Positions 9,766 to 19,874 of a stretch of DNA of 64,000 nucleotides are shown here, in pieces (position 1 is the first letter of the stretch; each line of letters starts with the position of its first letter). A program made the position numbers and the translations under genes. The stretch is from Acidobacteriota bacterium (lineage in GTDB: Bacteria > Acidobacteriota > Terriglobia > Terriglobales > Acidobacteriaceae): positions 1 through 64,000 of the forward strand of contig JABDBE010000003.1 in assembly GCA_013288805.1 (NCBI GenBank). The letters run 5' to 3'. The notes beneath the pieces are model-generated. The model was given only the letters and a program-made list of their open reading frames with translations, was not told the origin of the DNA and did not search any database.

Positions 9766-11079
9766 TTACCGGCCGGAGGTGTACCAGATGGAGCCTGGGG
9801 AGCGGAAATTCAGGCCTTCGCCCCAGACGGCTTGGGTACGGCCCTGGTGGTCGATGCCGATGCCGAAGTAGTCTCCGAAGGGAAAGCTGAAGCCGCCCGG
9901 GTGAATGTAGGGGTAGCCGGGGGCGTAGCTGGACATCTTCGACTCACGGGACCAGGTTGCGCCGCCGTTGGTGGAACTGCGGTAAAACGCGTTCCAGAGC
10001 GGGTGGTTGCGGGTATCCAGATTGCGCGAATCCATCCACGCGATTCGCACGTCGCCCGCGTCTCCGGCGGCGAGTGCGGGAAAGGCGTGCTCCACGCTCG
10101 AAGGCGCCGTTGAAATATTCAGCCGCGGCGACCAGGTTTCACCGGCCGTAGTCGAAGAAGAGAAATAAATGCGTGCAGGGCTCTTGTCGGCAGCGCCGGA
10201 ATTCCACAGGGCGTACAAAGTGCCTGCCGCATCCGAGGTCATCGTGATCTGCGCGCCCAGGTAGCCCCACTCGCAGCGATAGGCTCCGCAGTCGGGGGGT
10301 GCGCCGGAGGCATCCATGAGCCGGGTGGTCCAGCTCTCGCCGCCATCGGACGACTTGCTGATATACAGGCTCACGCGGCCCGTGGCGCCGTCGCGCTGAG
10401 TGTATCCGGCCCAGGACAAGTAGACCGAGCCGTGAGGATCGACGGTCGCGCCTCCGGCCAGAGCCCGCACCAGTTTGGATTTCGGACTTACATTGGCGGA
10501 AGTGAACGTAATCCCACGGTCGTGCGATGAGGCGATCAGGATATGGCCGTCGCGATTGAACCCGATGTAGACATCCTCACCGCGAACCGCGAGCACCGGC
10601 TTGTCGGCATCGAGGAGGCCGCGGTCGGCCACGACAATCGACCAGCTCTGACCGAAGTCGACCGACTTGGCCACGACCATGTCCAATTTGTTACGTTGCA
10701 GCCAGGCCGCATAGACCGTGCGGTGGTCGGCGGGGTCGACCACGATCTGAGGATCGTACTGGCCCGTCCCCGGCGGCGTGATCTCACGCGGCGGTTGCCA
10801 GGTCGCGCCATTGTCATTGCTGGCTACCAGAATCATGGAAGGGAGCGGGCAACCGCGGCATCCGGGAACGCGCCCGTACTGCGGATAAAGAATGTAAGTA
10901 TGACCGAAGCCGTCGGTTGCGATGGCAGGCTCCCACTGATCGCCCACGGTGAAGCCGACCCGGGCTTGCGGCGTGAAGCCTGCCTTCGCGGCGAAGGCGG
11001 CGGGAACGATCGCGCAAACAAATAAGATCGCGAGAGCCAGCCGGGAACTTCTGTGGGTGCGGTGGACAGCCAAGGTCAC
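9766..11079 (-). CDS. secreted sialidase/BNR-repeat-like protein
   Basis: 437 aa, signal peptide, repeated S.D.G.TW Asp-box motifs (SNDNGATW, SVDFGQSW, SSDGGESW, SSTNGGATW). Confidence 0.85.
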   Translation of the reverse strand: MTLAVHRTHRSSRLALAILFVCAIVPAAFAAKAGFTPQARVGFTVGDQWEPAIATDGFGHTYILYPQYGRVPGCRGCPLPSMILVASNDNGATWQPPREITPPGTGQYDPQIVVDPADHRTVYAAWLQRNKLDMVVAKSVDFGQSWSIVVADRGLLDADKPVLAVRGEDVYIGFNRDGHILIASSHDRGITFTSANVSPKSKLVRALAGGATVDPHGSVYLSWAGYTQRDGATGRVSLYISKSSDGGESWTTRLMDASGAPPDCGAYRCEWGYLGAQITMTSDAAGTLYALWNSGAADKSPARIYFSSSTTAGETWSPRLNISTAPSSVEHAFPALAAGDAGDVRIAWMDSRNLDTRNHPLWNAFYRSSTNGGATWSRESKMSSYAPGYPYIHPGGFSFPFGDYFGIGIDHQGRTQAVWGEGLNFRSPGSIWYTSGR

Positions 11080-11308
11080 AAAACCTCAGGCGAGCTGGGG
11101 GGCAAAGCCGCTAAAGCAACATATCGCGGAAAAGCGGGGTTCGTCAACCGGAATGGCGGGCAGTCAAGTATCCCAGGTCACGATTGGCCCAGCGTCACCG
11201 GCTTGGACATTGTTCTGCGGGCTGCTCGAACATCAGCGTCGAGACTTAGGCCCTGAGGAGATTATGTCCGTCCGGTTCTTAGCGGTCGCATCGCATATAA
11301 TGATCCGG

Positions 11309-11690
11309 TAGGCAGCTGGACCGGACGGTCGCTCTCGGCGCTTCGGCGGCGAGGGAGGAAAGTCCGAACTCCGCAGAGCAGTGTGCCGGATAACGTCCGG
11401 GAAGCCGGGTTCAAGCCCGGTTGACGGCTAGTGCCACAGAGAACATACCGCCTGGTGCATCTTCGGATGCTCGGGGTAAGGGTGAAAAGGTGCGGTAAGA
11501 GCGCACCGCCGCGGCAGTAATGCAGCGGGCAGGGCAAACCCCACACGGAGCAAGACCAAATAGGGAGGGATTCCGAGTTCGCTCGGATCGTGCCGGCTCG
11601 GCGCGTCACAACCTCCGGGTAGGTCGCTTGAGCCCCGCAGTAATGCGTGGCCCAGAGGAATGACCGTCCTGCAGGAGCAATCCCGCAGAC
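11309..11690 (+). ncRNA. rnpB: RNase P RNA (bacterial type A)
   Basis: Diagnostic conserved blocks: GAGGAAAGTCCGAACTCC, GGGTAAGGGTGAAAAGGTGCGGTAAGAGCGCACC, GGCAAACCCC, AGGAATGACCGTCC; ends approximate. Confidence 0.95.
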
Positions 11691-11728
11691 AGAATTCGGC
11701 TTACAGGTCCGGCTGCCACAATTCTTGG

Positions 11729-11770
11729 AATCACAGATCTTGGATTAGAAATCACAGATTAGAGATCAGG
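11729..11770. repeat. 7-bp tandem repeat array (6 units), single arm
   Basis: AATCACA GATCTTG GATTAGA AATCACA GATTAGA GATCAGG. Confidence 0.7.
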
Positions 11771-11780
11771 AGCGTAATTC

Positions 11781-11961
11781 ATGTCCGCACCCAGCCGTCG
11801 TCCGGAAATTCGTCGTCGCCGTACCCGCAAAGAAAAAAATTCTTAAGCTGCGCAAGAGTCTCGCTGCGGCCTCATCAGAAACCGATCGTGCTCGCTTCCG
11901 CGCGAAGCTGCATCGCCAGGGGCTGATTTCGCCAGGAACGCCGCTGCTCAAAAGCGAGTAA
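11781..11961 (+). pseudogene. small Arg/Lys-rich protein ORF, apparently frameshifted in an A7 tract
   Basis: Frame 1: MSAPSRRPEIRRRRTRKEK then NS*; +1 frame continues KKILKLRKSLAAASSETDRARFRAKLHRQGLISPGTPLLKSE* to 11961. Confidence 0.5.
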
Positions 11962-12040
11962 GCTCCGCGTCGCGGCTACTCGCTGGTGCATCCCGCGATC
12001 CTGAGTTTTCGTGGTCTCACCCGCGTCGGGACGCCCGCCC

Positions 12041-13207
12041 CTACACAGCTTTGACGTATTGAATTTCTCTCGTTTGTTTTCCTGCCACTGCTTCGTACAC
12101 ACCGAGAATCTGCCGGGCTGAAGCGTCCCAGGAGAATTTCTTGACCTGCTCGTAGGCTCGCTGTTTGAACTTGTCGCGAACCTGCTGGTCCAGCAGCACG
12201 CGGTGGAGCGCGCGCATGATCTCGAAGACGTTTTCGGGATTCACCATCACGGCTGCGTTGCCTACAACCTCGGGGAGCGACGAAGTATTCGACGTCACGA
12301 CCGGAGTGCCGTGCGCCATAGCTTCGAGCGGCGGCAATCCGAAACCTTCGTAGAGGGACGGGAAGACGAATATTTTGGCCGCGTCGTAAAACACTCGCAA
12401 CATTTCGATAGGAACGAATCCCATGAAGCGTACGTCATTTTGCACGCCGCCGCGAATGACGGTTCGGCGCAAGTCGGGATGCTTTGAAAGTTCATCGCCG
12501 ATAATGATGAGTTTCAGATCTGGGAAGCGCCCTTCCTTTTCGAGTTCGGCTTTCAAGGCCGAGAAGGCTTCGATAATCCTCACCAGATTCTTAGGCGGAC
12601 TGATACGGCCGGCATAAAGAAGAAAGGGATAAGTCACCAGATACCGTTCGGCGAGGACTTGCCGCTCGGAATCGGACGCGTGTCCGCGGAGGAAGCGCTC
12701 ATCAATGGCGTTGTACACCACTTCGATGCGAGAACCGGGGATGCCAAACAATTTCTCGATTTCGCTTTTCGTGTATTTCGAAACTGCCAAGATTCGGGCT
12801 GCCCCTCTCAGCACGCGGCGCGTAAGGTGAAAATGCAGCGACCGTCGCATGCTGGAGCGGTCATGGGCGCGATACATGTGTTCGAGAACGTCGTGGACGG
12901 TCATTACGTAGGGGCAAGGCAGGGTCCGGGGCATCCAAAACAGATGCGGAATGTGCACCAGATCGCAATTCACGCGCTTGAGAATGGCCCGACATTCGAG
13001 ATATCCCTTCGCTGTTGTGCCGTCGTCCAGCAGAGGAATTGCCTGAAAGTTTGGCGGGAGCGGATCTATCTCCGCTACTTTCTGCGGTGAACCGATCAGA
13101 AAGTATTCGTTAGAGTGATCCAGCCGGCCGAGCGCACGCACCACATTGCGGGTGTAGGTGCCGACGCCGAACTCAGTCATCCGCCGGATATCAATCGCGA
13201 CCTTCAC
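12041..13207 (-). CDS. glycosyltransferase family 4 (GT-B)
   Basis: VKVAIDIRRMTEFGVGTYTRN; SLYEGFGLPPLEAMAHGTPVVTSNTSSLPEVVG; GTG start inferred near 13207. Confidence 0.9.
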   Translation of the reverse strand: MKVAIDIRRMTEFGVGTYTRNVVRALGRLDHSNEYFLIGSPQKVAEIDPLPPNFQAIPLLDDGTTAKGYLECRAILKRVNCDLVHIPHLFWMPRTLPCPYVMTVHDVLEHMYRAHDRSSMRRSLHFHLTRRVLRGAARILAVSKYTKSEIEKLFGIPGSRIEVVYNAIDERFLRGHASDSERQVLAERYLVTYPFLLYAGRISPPKNLVRIIEAFSALKAELEKEGRFPDLKLIIIGDELSKHPDLRRTVIRGGVQNDVRFMGFVPIEMLRVFYDAAKIFVFPSLYEGFGLPPLEAMAHGTPVVTSNTSSLPEVVGNAAVMVNPENVFEIMRALHRVLLDQQVRDKFKQRAYEQVKKFSWDASARQILGVYEAVAGKQTREIQYVKAV

Positions 13208-13274
13208 GGAGTGATTTAACCACAAAGCGGCGGGCGAAGGTACACAAAGGAAATCCCGGCTTCGAGAGAAGCTC

Positions 13275-14564
13275 TCAGGCCCTTGCCTCCGCTTGCGCCT
13301 TGGCCCTGCGTTCCGGGTATAGCGGGAAAGTGTCAGCCAGCGCCAGCACCTGCTTGCGGATTTTTGCCAGGACAGCGTCGTCGGTTCGATTGTGAAGAAC
13401 TTCGGAAATCCACCGGCCAACTTGCCGCATGTCGGCTTCTTTCATGCCACGCGTGGTGAGCGCCGGCGTACCAATGCGGATGCCGCTGGGTTTCATGGGC
13501 GGGTTGGTGTCGAAAGGAATGGCGTTCTTGTTGACGGTGATGCCCGCTCGATCGAGCGCTTTCTCGGCCTCGCTTCCCAGCATGCCTTTAGAGAACACAT
13601 CGACGAGCATGAGATGGGTGTCGGTTCCACCGGAAATGATGCGGAAGCCTTCCGCCGCCAACGTATCGGCTAATACTTTCGCGTTTGCCACGACCTGGCG
13701 AGCGTAATCGCGGAAGTCCGGCTGCATAGCCTCGCGGAAGCACACAGCCTTGGCCGCGATAATGTGCACGAGTGGCCCACCCTGCATACCGGGGAAAACT
13801 ACTTTGTCGATCGCCGCGGCGTAGTCCTGCTTGCACAGGATCATTCCTGCGCGAGGTCCGCGCAGTGTTTTGTGCGTGGTCGATGTCACAATGTGCGCGT
13901 GCGGAACGGGCGACGGATGCGCGCCACCTGCGACCAAGCCGGCGAAGTGGGCCATGTCCACCAGGTAGATTGCGCCCACCTTGTCGGCGATTTGCCGCAT
14001 GCGCACAAAATCAATAATCCGGGGATACGCGCTGCCGCCTCCGATGATCATCTTGGGGCGCTCTTTTTCGGCAAGCTTTTCCAGATCGTCGTAATCGATG
14101 GTCTCGGCTTCCTTGGTCACGCCATAAGGCACGATGCGATAAGTCTTTCCGGAAAAGTTAAGGTGGAAGCCATGCGTAAGGTGGCCGCCGTGGGCCAAGT
14201 TCAGCCCGAGAATGGTGTCTCCGGGTTGCAGCACGGCGGCGTACGCCTCCATGTTGGCTTGCGATCCGGCGTGCGGCTGAACGTTGGCATGTTCAGCTCC
14301 GAAAAGTTGTTTCGCGCGCTCGCGCGCCAGGTTCTCCACGATGTCGGCAAACTCGCAGCCTCCGTAATAGCGCTTGCCCGGATATCCCTCAGCGTACTTG
14401 TTGGTAAACACCGAGCCCATGGCTTCGAGGACGGCTTCGCTGACGAAGTTCTCCGAAGCGATCAGCTCCAATCCTTCGTGCTGGCGGCGGACTTCATTGT
14501 CGATCGCTGTAGCCACCTCGGGATCGGCTTCGTAAAGCGGGCGCGACATGTCGTTGCTTTTCAT
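13275..14564 (-). CDS. glyA: serine hydroxymethyltransferase
   Basis: [33 protein letters not shown]; 429 aa. Confidence 0.97.
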   Translation of the reverse strand: MKSNDMSRPLYEADPEVATAIDNEVRRQHEGLELIASENFVSEAVLEAMGSVFTNKYAEGYPGKRYYGGCEFADIVENLARERAKQLFGAEHANVQPHAGSQANMEAYAAVLQPGDTILGLNLAHGGHLTHGFHLNFSGKTYRIVPYGVTKEAETIDYDDLEKLAEKERPKMIIGGGSAYPRIIDFVRMRQIADKVGAIYLVDMAHFAGLVAGGAHPSPVPHAHIVTSTTHKTLRGPRAGMILCKQDYAAAIDKVVFPGMQGGPLVHIIAAKAVCFREAMQPDFRDYARQVVANAKVLADTLAAEGFRIISGGTDTHLMLVDVFSKGMLGSEAEKALDRAGITVNKNAIPFDTNPPMKPSGIRIGTPALTTRGMKEADMRQVGRWISEVLHNRTDDAVLAKIRKQVLALADTFPLYPERRAKAQAEARA

Positions 14565-14587
14565 TTCAGTCTCCGCAAAAAACAGGT

Positions 14588-15064
14588 TTAATGACGGGTC
14601 TGCTGATAAACGTCTGGGCGATGAAGTTCCATGTAGTTCTCAGGCTTCTTCAGAGGCTCGAAGCCAAGCTTCGAGTATAGCCCGTGAGCGTCTTGCGTGA
14701 CCAAACTCCAGCGGCGCAATCCCTGCAGGCGAGGATGCTGCATGACGCATTCCATCAGCCATTTGCCCAGGCCGCGGCCGCGAAACGAATCGAGCACGAA
14801 GACATCTCCGATATAAGCGTAGGTCGCATAATCGGAGATCACGCGCGCAAATCCTATTTGCTTGCCGTCCGCATACACTCCGAAGCACAGTGAATTCTCG
14901 ATGGAGCGGGCCACGACATCGCGCGGAATGCCCTTGGCCCAGTAGCAATTGGTCAGGAAACTGTGGACGACGTCCAAGTCAATCAGCGCGGGATCGGTGC
15001 TAACGGTGAACTCGCCTTTGCGATAGTCGGTTGTTTGCTCAGATTGGGTGGTTTGGTTAGACAT
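14588..15064 (-). CDS. GNAT family N-acetyltransferase
   Basis: [22 protein letters not shown] acetyl-CoA binding motif. Confidence 0.88.
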   Translation of the reverse strand: MSNQTTQSEQTTDYRKGEFTVSTDPALIDLDVVHSFLTNCYWAKGIPRDVVARSIENSLCFGVYADGKQIGFARVISDYATYAYIGDVFVLDSFRGRGLGKWLMECVMQHPRLQGLRRWSLVTQDAHGLYSKLGFEPLKKPENYMELHRPDVYQQTRH

Positions 15065-15081
15065 ACTCTTCTGTCATTTTA

Positions 15082-15114
15082 GACAAGCGCTTGTCGTTTG
15101 GCACTTGGCAATTG
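15082..15114. repeat. degenerate 7-bp repeats beginning with palindrome GACAAGCGCTTGTC
   Basis: GCGCTTG TCGTTTG GCACTTG GCAATTG from 15087; perfect palindrome 15082-15095. Confidence 0.75.
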
Positions 15115-15393
15115 ATCTTCAAAAACGTTCAGCGTGATCGATCATTACAGACGACGAAGCAAGGCCTGCCTCCCACAGCAGGTGGAAGCCTATTTACCTC
15201 CAGGGCAACATTGACGCTGGTTTTTACCGGGCGTAGCATCCCGGATCAGGTGTGAGAAGCCTCTTTCTAGCGGGAGTTCCTCTCTGAGACACTGGCTTCT
15301 GTGGCCACACAATTCACACGACCGTTCCCCGGGGGTCTTACAACTGGAAGTTAACGGAGCACGCTCCAAGCGCGCCCTGAGGGGAGGACGATT

Positions 15394-16551
15394 ATGAGAT
15401 GCCGGCTCGCGTTCAACAGCCTGCTGCTCGCAGCTTTATTTTTTGCTTTAACTCCATTCGCCCTTGCCAGCAGCACATGGTACGTCAATGGTGTCAGCGG
15501 GAACGACGACAACAACTGTATGTCGCCTCAGACTGCCTGCAAGACCATCGGCCATGCCATCTCGCTCGCATCCTCGGGCGATTCCATCATGATCGCGGCC
15601 GCGATCTATAAAGAGACTCTCACTATTGACTTCAGCCTGAAGCTGATAGGTGCCGGCGCGAGCACGACAATTATCGATGGCGGCGGCTACGGAAATGTGG
15701 TTTACGTTCCCAGTACCGTTCACGTCGGACTTTCAAACGTGACCATACGCAATGGTGCAGCCAACGGCGGGGCGGGTATCGCCAGCTTCGGAGTAGTGAC
15801 AATCAACAACAGCACCATCACCAAAAATATCGCGGAGCAAGGCGGCGGCATTGACAACGCCGGCGAGATGACGCTCAACGACAGCACCTTAAGCGGGAAC
15901 ACTGTACCGTACGCATACGATTCCTGGGGTGGCGCAATCTACAACAGCGGTACGCTCACGCTCAACCGCTGCACCCTCACCGGCAACTCAGTAAGCGCCA
16001 ACTACTCCTTTGGCGGCGGCATCTATAGCACCGGCACGCTGACGATCGTCAACAGTACGATCAGCGGGAATAGCGCGGAAGGTGAATCCTTCAGCGGTGG
16101 CGGCGGCATCGCCAACGGCGGCACGCTGACGATCAGCAACAGTACCATCACGGGGAACGGCGCCACCGCCGGTGACGTCCAAGGCGGCGGAATCTACGGG
16201 GCGGCGACACTTCAGAACAGCATCGTCGCGGACAGCAAAGGAGGAAACTGCTCCGGCACTATTACCTCCGAAGGCTACAACCTTAGCAGCGACAAGAGTT
16301 GCCATCTGCACAACAGAGGCGACCTGAACAACACCCATCCCAAGCTCGGGCCCTTGAAGAACAATGGCGGCCCGACGAAGACCAGGGCAGAACTCTTGGG
16401 GAGTCCGACAATTGATGCCGGCAGCCCGAATGGCTGTACCGACAGCCATGGTCATCTTCTGAAGACCGACCAGCGCGGCGAGCCTCGTCCCGGCAAATAC
16501 AAGCATGACAAACGCTGCGACATGGGCGCGTTCGAACGGCAGACCGACTAA
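15394..16551 (+). CDS. secreted right-handed parallel beta-helix protein (choice-of-anchor Q-like C-terminus)
   Basis: Signal peptide; repeated GGGIxNxGxLTIxNSTIxGN rungs; C-terminal NNGGPTKTRAELLGSPTIDAGSPNGC...DQRGEPRP...DMGAFE. Confidence 0.9.
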   Translation: MRCRLAFNSLLLAALFFALTPFALASSTWYVNGVSGNDDNNCMSPQTACKTIGHAISLASSGDSIMIAAAIYKETLTIDFSLKLIGAGASTTIIDGGGYGNVVYVPSTVHVGLSNVTIRNGAANGGAGIASFGVVTINNSTITKNIAEQGGGIDNAGEMTLNDSTLSGNTVPYAYDSWGGAIYNSGTLTLNRCTLTGNSVSANYSFGGGIYSTGTLTIVNSTISGNSAEGESFSGGGGIANGGTLTISNSTITGNGATAGDVQGGGIYGAATLQNSIVADSKGGNCSGTITSEGYNLSSDKSCHLHNRGDLNNTHPKLGPLKNNGGPTKTRAELLGSPTIDAGSPNGCTDSHGHLLKTDQRGEPRPGKYKHDKRCDMGAFERQTD

Positions 16552-16597
16552 GTTGATGGGGATGGCGTGAAGTACGACGGCGCGCCGGACCCAGAAG

Positions 16598-17716
16598 CTA
16601 GCCCTCGAATGCGGTTCGCATAAAGGACGCCAGATTCCAGCCGTCGATGTATTTGTAGGGCGTCTCTCCGGTTGTGTAATGTCCGCAGGGCAAAACCACT
16701 ACTTTGTGATCCAGACCGTGTCGCGCAAACTCGTGCACGGCGCTGCGCGAAAATTCCGGCAGAAATGTCAGGTCGTACTTGGCATAAATGATGAGCGACT
16801 TCTTCCGCCAGCGCGCGAACTGTTCGAAGTAGGACGCGGGGCTGACCGCGCTCCAAAGAATCCGAAGACGTTCGAGATCGATCTGGGTTTCCAACCCTTC
16901 CCGGATGTGCCGGGTGGATTGTCCGTGCCACACTACATCGGCAACGTAAGTTGCGGCATGATTGAAAGCCGCCACCTGAATCCGCGGGTCGTGGGCGGCA
17001 GCGAGAAACGCGTAACACGAGCCAAGACTCGTGCCCAGAATGCCAAGACGGCGATAGCCCTGGGATTCGAGCCAGTCCAGACAGCAGCGTACATCGATGA
17101 CCGCTTGGCGGCAGGCGTCGAGGGTTCGTCCGATGTTGGCGGAAACGGCGTAGTCGGCGCGCAGGATCTCGGGAGGGGTTCGAATGTCGTGGTAGGGCAT
17201 GCTCAATCGCAAAACCGAAATCCCGAGAAGATTGAGCACACGGCACAAGCTGTTGTACGCGAGGGCGTCGGAGTTCCAGTGCGGCAAAAGCACGATCGCG
17301 CGCTTGCCTCGCGCCGGAAACCAGCGAGCGTTGGCCAGGTTGTTTTCCGGAAACGGTGTGCGCACCGGCGAGGTGAAGCGCAGAAAATCGGCGTGGGTGT
17401 CTCTAACTTTTTCTTCTAAGGTTGGGTCGGGCACGGCGCGCGTGCTGAAAACTTTGACCTCGCGACGCTCCAAGCGGAAATCCGCCGGTTTGATATAGGA
17501 AAAGAATTCGTCGCTCGATGCGATGATTCGCCGGTTGTATTCGCGCAAATAGCTTTCACTATCTTGCGGAATATGCCCCGGAGCGTAGCCGTTGCGGCAA
17601 GGCCAGTCCCGCGCCCACTCCACACCCCATTCCAGGGGACGCACCACGCGGTTGTTGTCCACGGACGTGAGCCGCGTTTCCCAATCGTACATCCACTGTG
17701 CGTAGCGTGAGGGCAT
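16598..17716 (-). CDS. alpha/beta hydrolase
   Basis: 372 aa; GILGTSLGSCYAF nucleophile elbow, C-terminal PCGHYTTG. Confidence 0.8.
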   Translation of the reverse strand: MPSRYAQWMYDWETRLTSVDNNRVVRPLEWGVEWARDWPCRNGYAPGHIPQDSESYLREYNRRIIASSDEFFSYIKPADFRLERREVKVFSTRAVPDPTLEEKVRDTHADFLRFTSPVRTPFPENNLANARWFPARGKRAIVLLPHWNSDALAYNSLCRVLNLLGISVLRLSMPYHDIRTPPEILRADYAVSANIGRTLDACRQAVIDVRCCLDWLESQGYRRLGILGTSLGSCYAFLAAAHDPRIQVAAFNHAATYVADVVWHGQSTRHIREGLETQIDLERLRILWSAVSPASYFEQFARWRKKSLIIYAKYDLTFLPEFSRSAVHEFARHGLDHKVVVLPCGHYTTGETPYKYIDGWNLASFMRTAFEG

Positions 17717-18043
17717 GTAGTTTTCAGGATAACAAACAGGTGTGCAGCACGATCAGAGTCCCGCAGTGAAGCGCAACAACGAGCATTGGATGGGAGTTTG
17801 GGAGACTTGAAAATTGTCTCAGAGAAACTCGCAGATCTGTCTGCACTGCCCGACACTACGGTTCTTTTCGGACCCAAAAAATCTGATTTCCTGTTTTGAA
17901 ACCGTAGAACATTTATCTGGAGGGCGCCGCTTCGGCAACCGCTGTTTTCCCGCTATTCTCGTGACATCGTCTGATCGGTCGCAAGTGGGTGAACGCCGCC
18001 CACACATTCAGCGGGTTTGCCAGTAGCTACACTTGGAGTTACA

Positions 18044-18337
18044 ATGGTTTTTCAATGGGACGAAGCCAAGAATCGAGCCAACATCCGGAAGCACGGTTTC
18101 GATTTCGCTGATGCGGAGGAGATGTTTCGAGGCTTCCTTCTCGTTCGTCCTGACACGCGTGAGGACTATGGCGAAGAACGATGGATCGGGATTGGGATGA
18201 TTCGGGGGTGCGTTGCGTTTGTAGCGTTCGCCGAACCCTCATACGACACCGTACGCATTATTTCGCTGAGAAAGGCGGATCATGAAGAACGGAAAGAATA
18301 CGAAAAGGCGATCGAGGACGGACTGGAAGCGGGTTGA
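18044..18337 (+). CDS. brnT: BrnT family toxin
   Basis: VFQWDEAKNRANIRKHGFDFADAEEMF ... RIISLRKADHEERKEYE. Confidence 0.9.
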   Translation: MVFQWDEAKNRANIRKHGFDFADAEEMFRGFLLVRPDTREDYGEERWIGIGMIRGCVAFVAFAEPSYDTVRIISLRKADHEERKEYEKAIEDGLEAG

Positions 18338-18557
18338 CGCCCTCCGGGATGAGGATATCGACTATTCAGACATCCCAAAACAGGGGGCAGACTTTTTTGC
18401 GCATGCGATAATCTGGCCCGGACCCAAGAAGCAGATTACCTTGCGCGTTGATCCTGACGTTCTGACGTTTTTCCGCAAGCAGGGCCGAGGCTATCAGACC
18501 GTGATCAATGCTGTGCTGCGCAAATACATGGAAGCAAGAAAAGAGCGCACGGTGTGA
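18282..18557 (+). CDS. brnA: BrnA family antitoxin
   Basis: Immediately downstream of and overlapping brnT; C-terminal KKQITLRVDPDVLTFFRKQGRGYQTVINAVLRKYM RHH-like segment. Confidence 0.88.
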   Translation: MKNGKNTKRRSRTDWKRVDALRDEDIDYSDIPKQGADFFAHAIIWPGPKKQITLRVDPDVLTFFRKQGRGYQTVINAVLRKYMEARKERTV

Positions 18558-18591
18558 AATCGCACGTTTGGGTTTTCAGTGAGCCTGACTG

Positions 18592-18622
18592 CCGTATCTA
18601 ACTTCCGTATCTAACTTCCGTA
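18592..18622. repeat. 13-bp direct repeat, about 2.4 copies (CCGTATCTAACTT)
   Basis: Read directly; spans the alr stop codon. Confidence 0.85.
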
Positions 18623-19783
18623 CCGTCTCGGTACGCGTTTGGAGATTCCGCAGAGTATTTCATACGGGACAGTGTCCGAAAGCGATGCATGTTCCCTGGC
18701 GTCGACGCTCAGGCCATCGGTCGTGCCGAGCAAAATGACTTCGTCTCCGACGGAAACTCCAGGCAGACCGGTCACATCGGCCAGGGTCAAGTCCATGGAA
18801 ATCCGTCCTACGATGGGGGCATAGTGCTCGCCGACAATGACTCGGCCTTGCGAAGAGATCTTGCGATTTAATCCATCCGCGTATCCCACAGGAAGGACTG
18901 CGATTCGGGCCGGCGCTTTTGTCACATAGATTCCGCCGTATCCCAGCGCCTGGTTGGCGCGCATGTCTCTCAGCGATAGAATGCGGGTCTTCCAGGTCAA
19001 AACAGGTTTTACTTTCAGCCGCAAACCGCTGCCACTAACTTCTCGGCCGGCGCGTTCGAACGGCAGATAGTATCCATACAGCGCGATCCCCGGACGCACC
19101 ATCGTGTTCCACGATTCGGGACGCGATATCACCGCTCCAGTATTGGCCGCATGAATCAGTGGCGGATTGAATCCTTCGTTTCGAAGAAGGTTGCGGGTCT
19201 CCGCGAACGACTTCAACTGCAGCGCCACCGAGGGCTCGTCCAGCACTTCAGAAGAAGCCAGGTGGGTGGACAATCCCTCAAGCACCAAATGCGATGAAGC
19301 CTTCAGCGCGGAACAAATTCGCGGCAGGTCCTCCGGCGCAACTCCCAGCCGTCCCATGCCGGTATCCACTTTCAAATGGATCGGATGTTTTGAAACGCTG
19401 AGAGCAGTCGCGGCTTTTTCGAACAATTCAATTTGCCCCGTCTCCCAGATGGTCGGCGTTAAACCCAGGCGAATGATTTCTTCCTCTTCGCCACGCCAGA
19501 AACCAGTCATGAGCAGGACGCGTCCATTAATTCCAGCTTCGCGGAGTGGAATCGCCTCATCCAGCGAAGTCACGCCGAACCAGCGCGCGCCTTCCTCTTC
19601 GAGCGCTCGTGCACACTCGACCGCGCCGTGGCCGTATGCGTCGGCTTTTACGATGGCGCAAACTGCCACTGCAGGACTTATGTGCCGCTGTACAGCGCGA
19701 AAGTTCTGCCGCAAGGTTCCCAGCGAGACTTCTGCCCAGGTCGGCCGAGTCGCAGTTCGCTTGGCAATTTCGATGGTAGCCAC
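18611..19783 (-). CDS. alr: alanine racemase
   Basis: RPTWAEVSLGTLRQNFRAV; AIVKADAYGHGAVECA; GYGGIYVTKAPARIAVLPVGYADGL; VGRISMDLTLADVT. Confidence 0.96.
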   Translation of the reverse strand: MATIEIAKRTATRPTWAEVSLGTLRQNFRAVQRHISPAVAVCAIVKADAYGHGAVECARALEEEGARWFGVTSLDEAIPLREAGINGRVLLMTGFWRGEEEEIIRLGLTPTIWETGQIELFEKAATALSVSKHPIHLKVDTGMGRLGVAPEDLPRICSALKASSHLVLEGLSTHLASSEVLDEPSVALQLKSFAETRNLLRNEGFNPPLIHAANTGAVISRPESWNTMVRPGIALYGYYLPFERAGREVSGSGLRLKVKPVLTWKTRILSLRDMRANQALGYGGIYVTKAPARIAVLPVGYADGLNRKISSQGRVIVGEHYAPIVGRISMDLTLADVTGLPGVSVGDEVILLGTTDGLSVDAREHASLSDTVPYEILCGISKRVPRRYGS

Positions 19784-19874
19784 TAGCCTGATTATAGCGG
19801 CCTCGGGGGATGCAATCAGGTTACTGCCGTACTACTCCCTCCCTGAATCCTCGGCGCTTCCAAGACCATTTCAG

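Noticed and set aside
13764-14591. 275-aa plus-strand ORF opposite glyA
   Set aside because: Antisense shadow of glyA, no family features.
15117-15393. Possible riboswitch or structured leader upstream of the beta-helix protein gene
   Set aside because: A long non-coding gap with no recognisable conserved riboswitch core.
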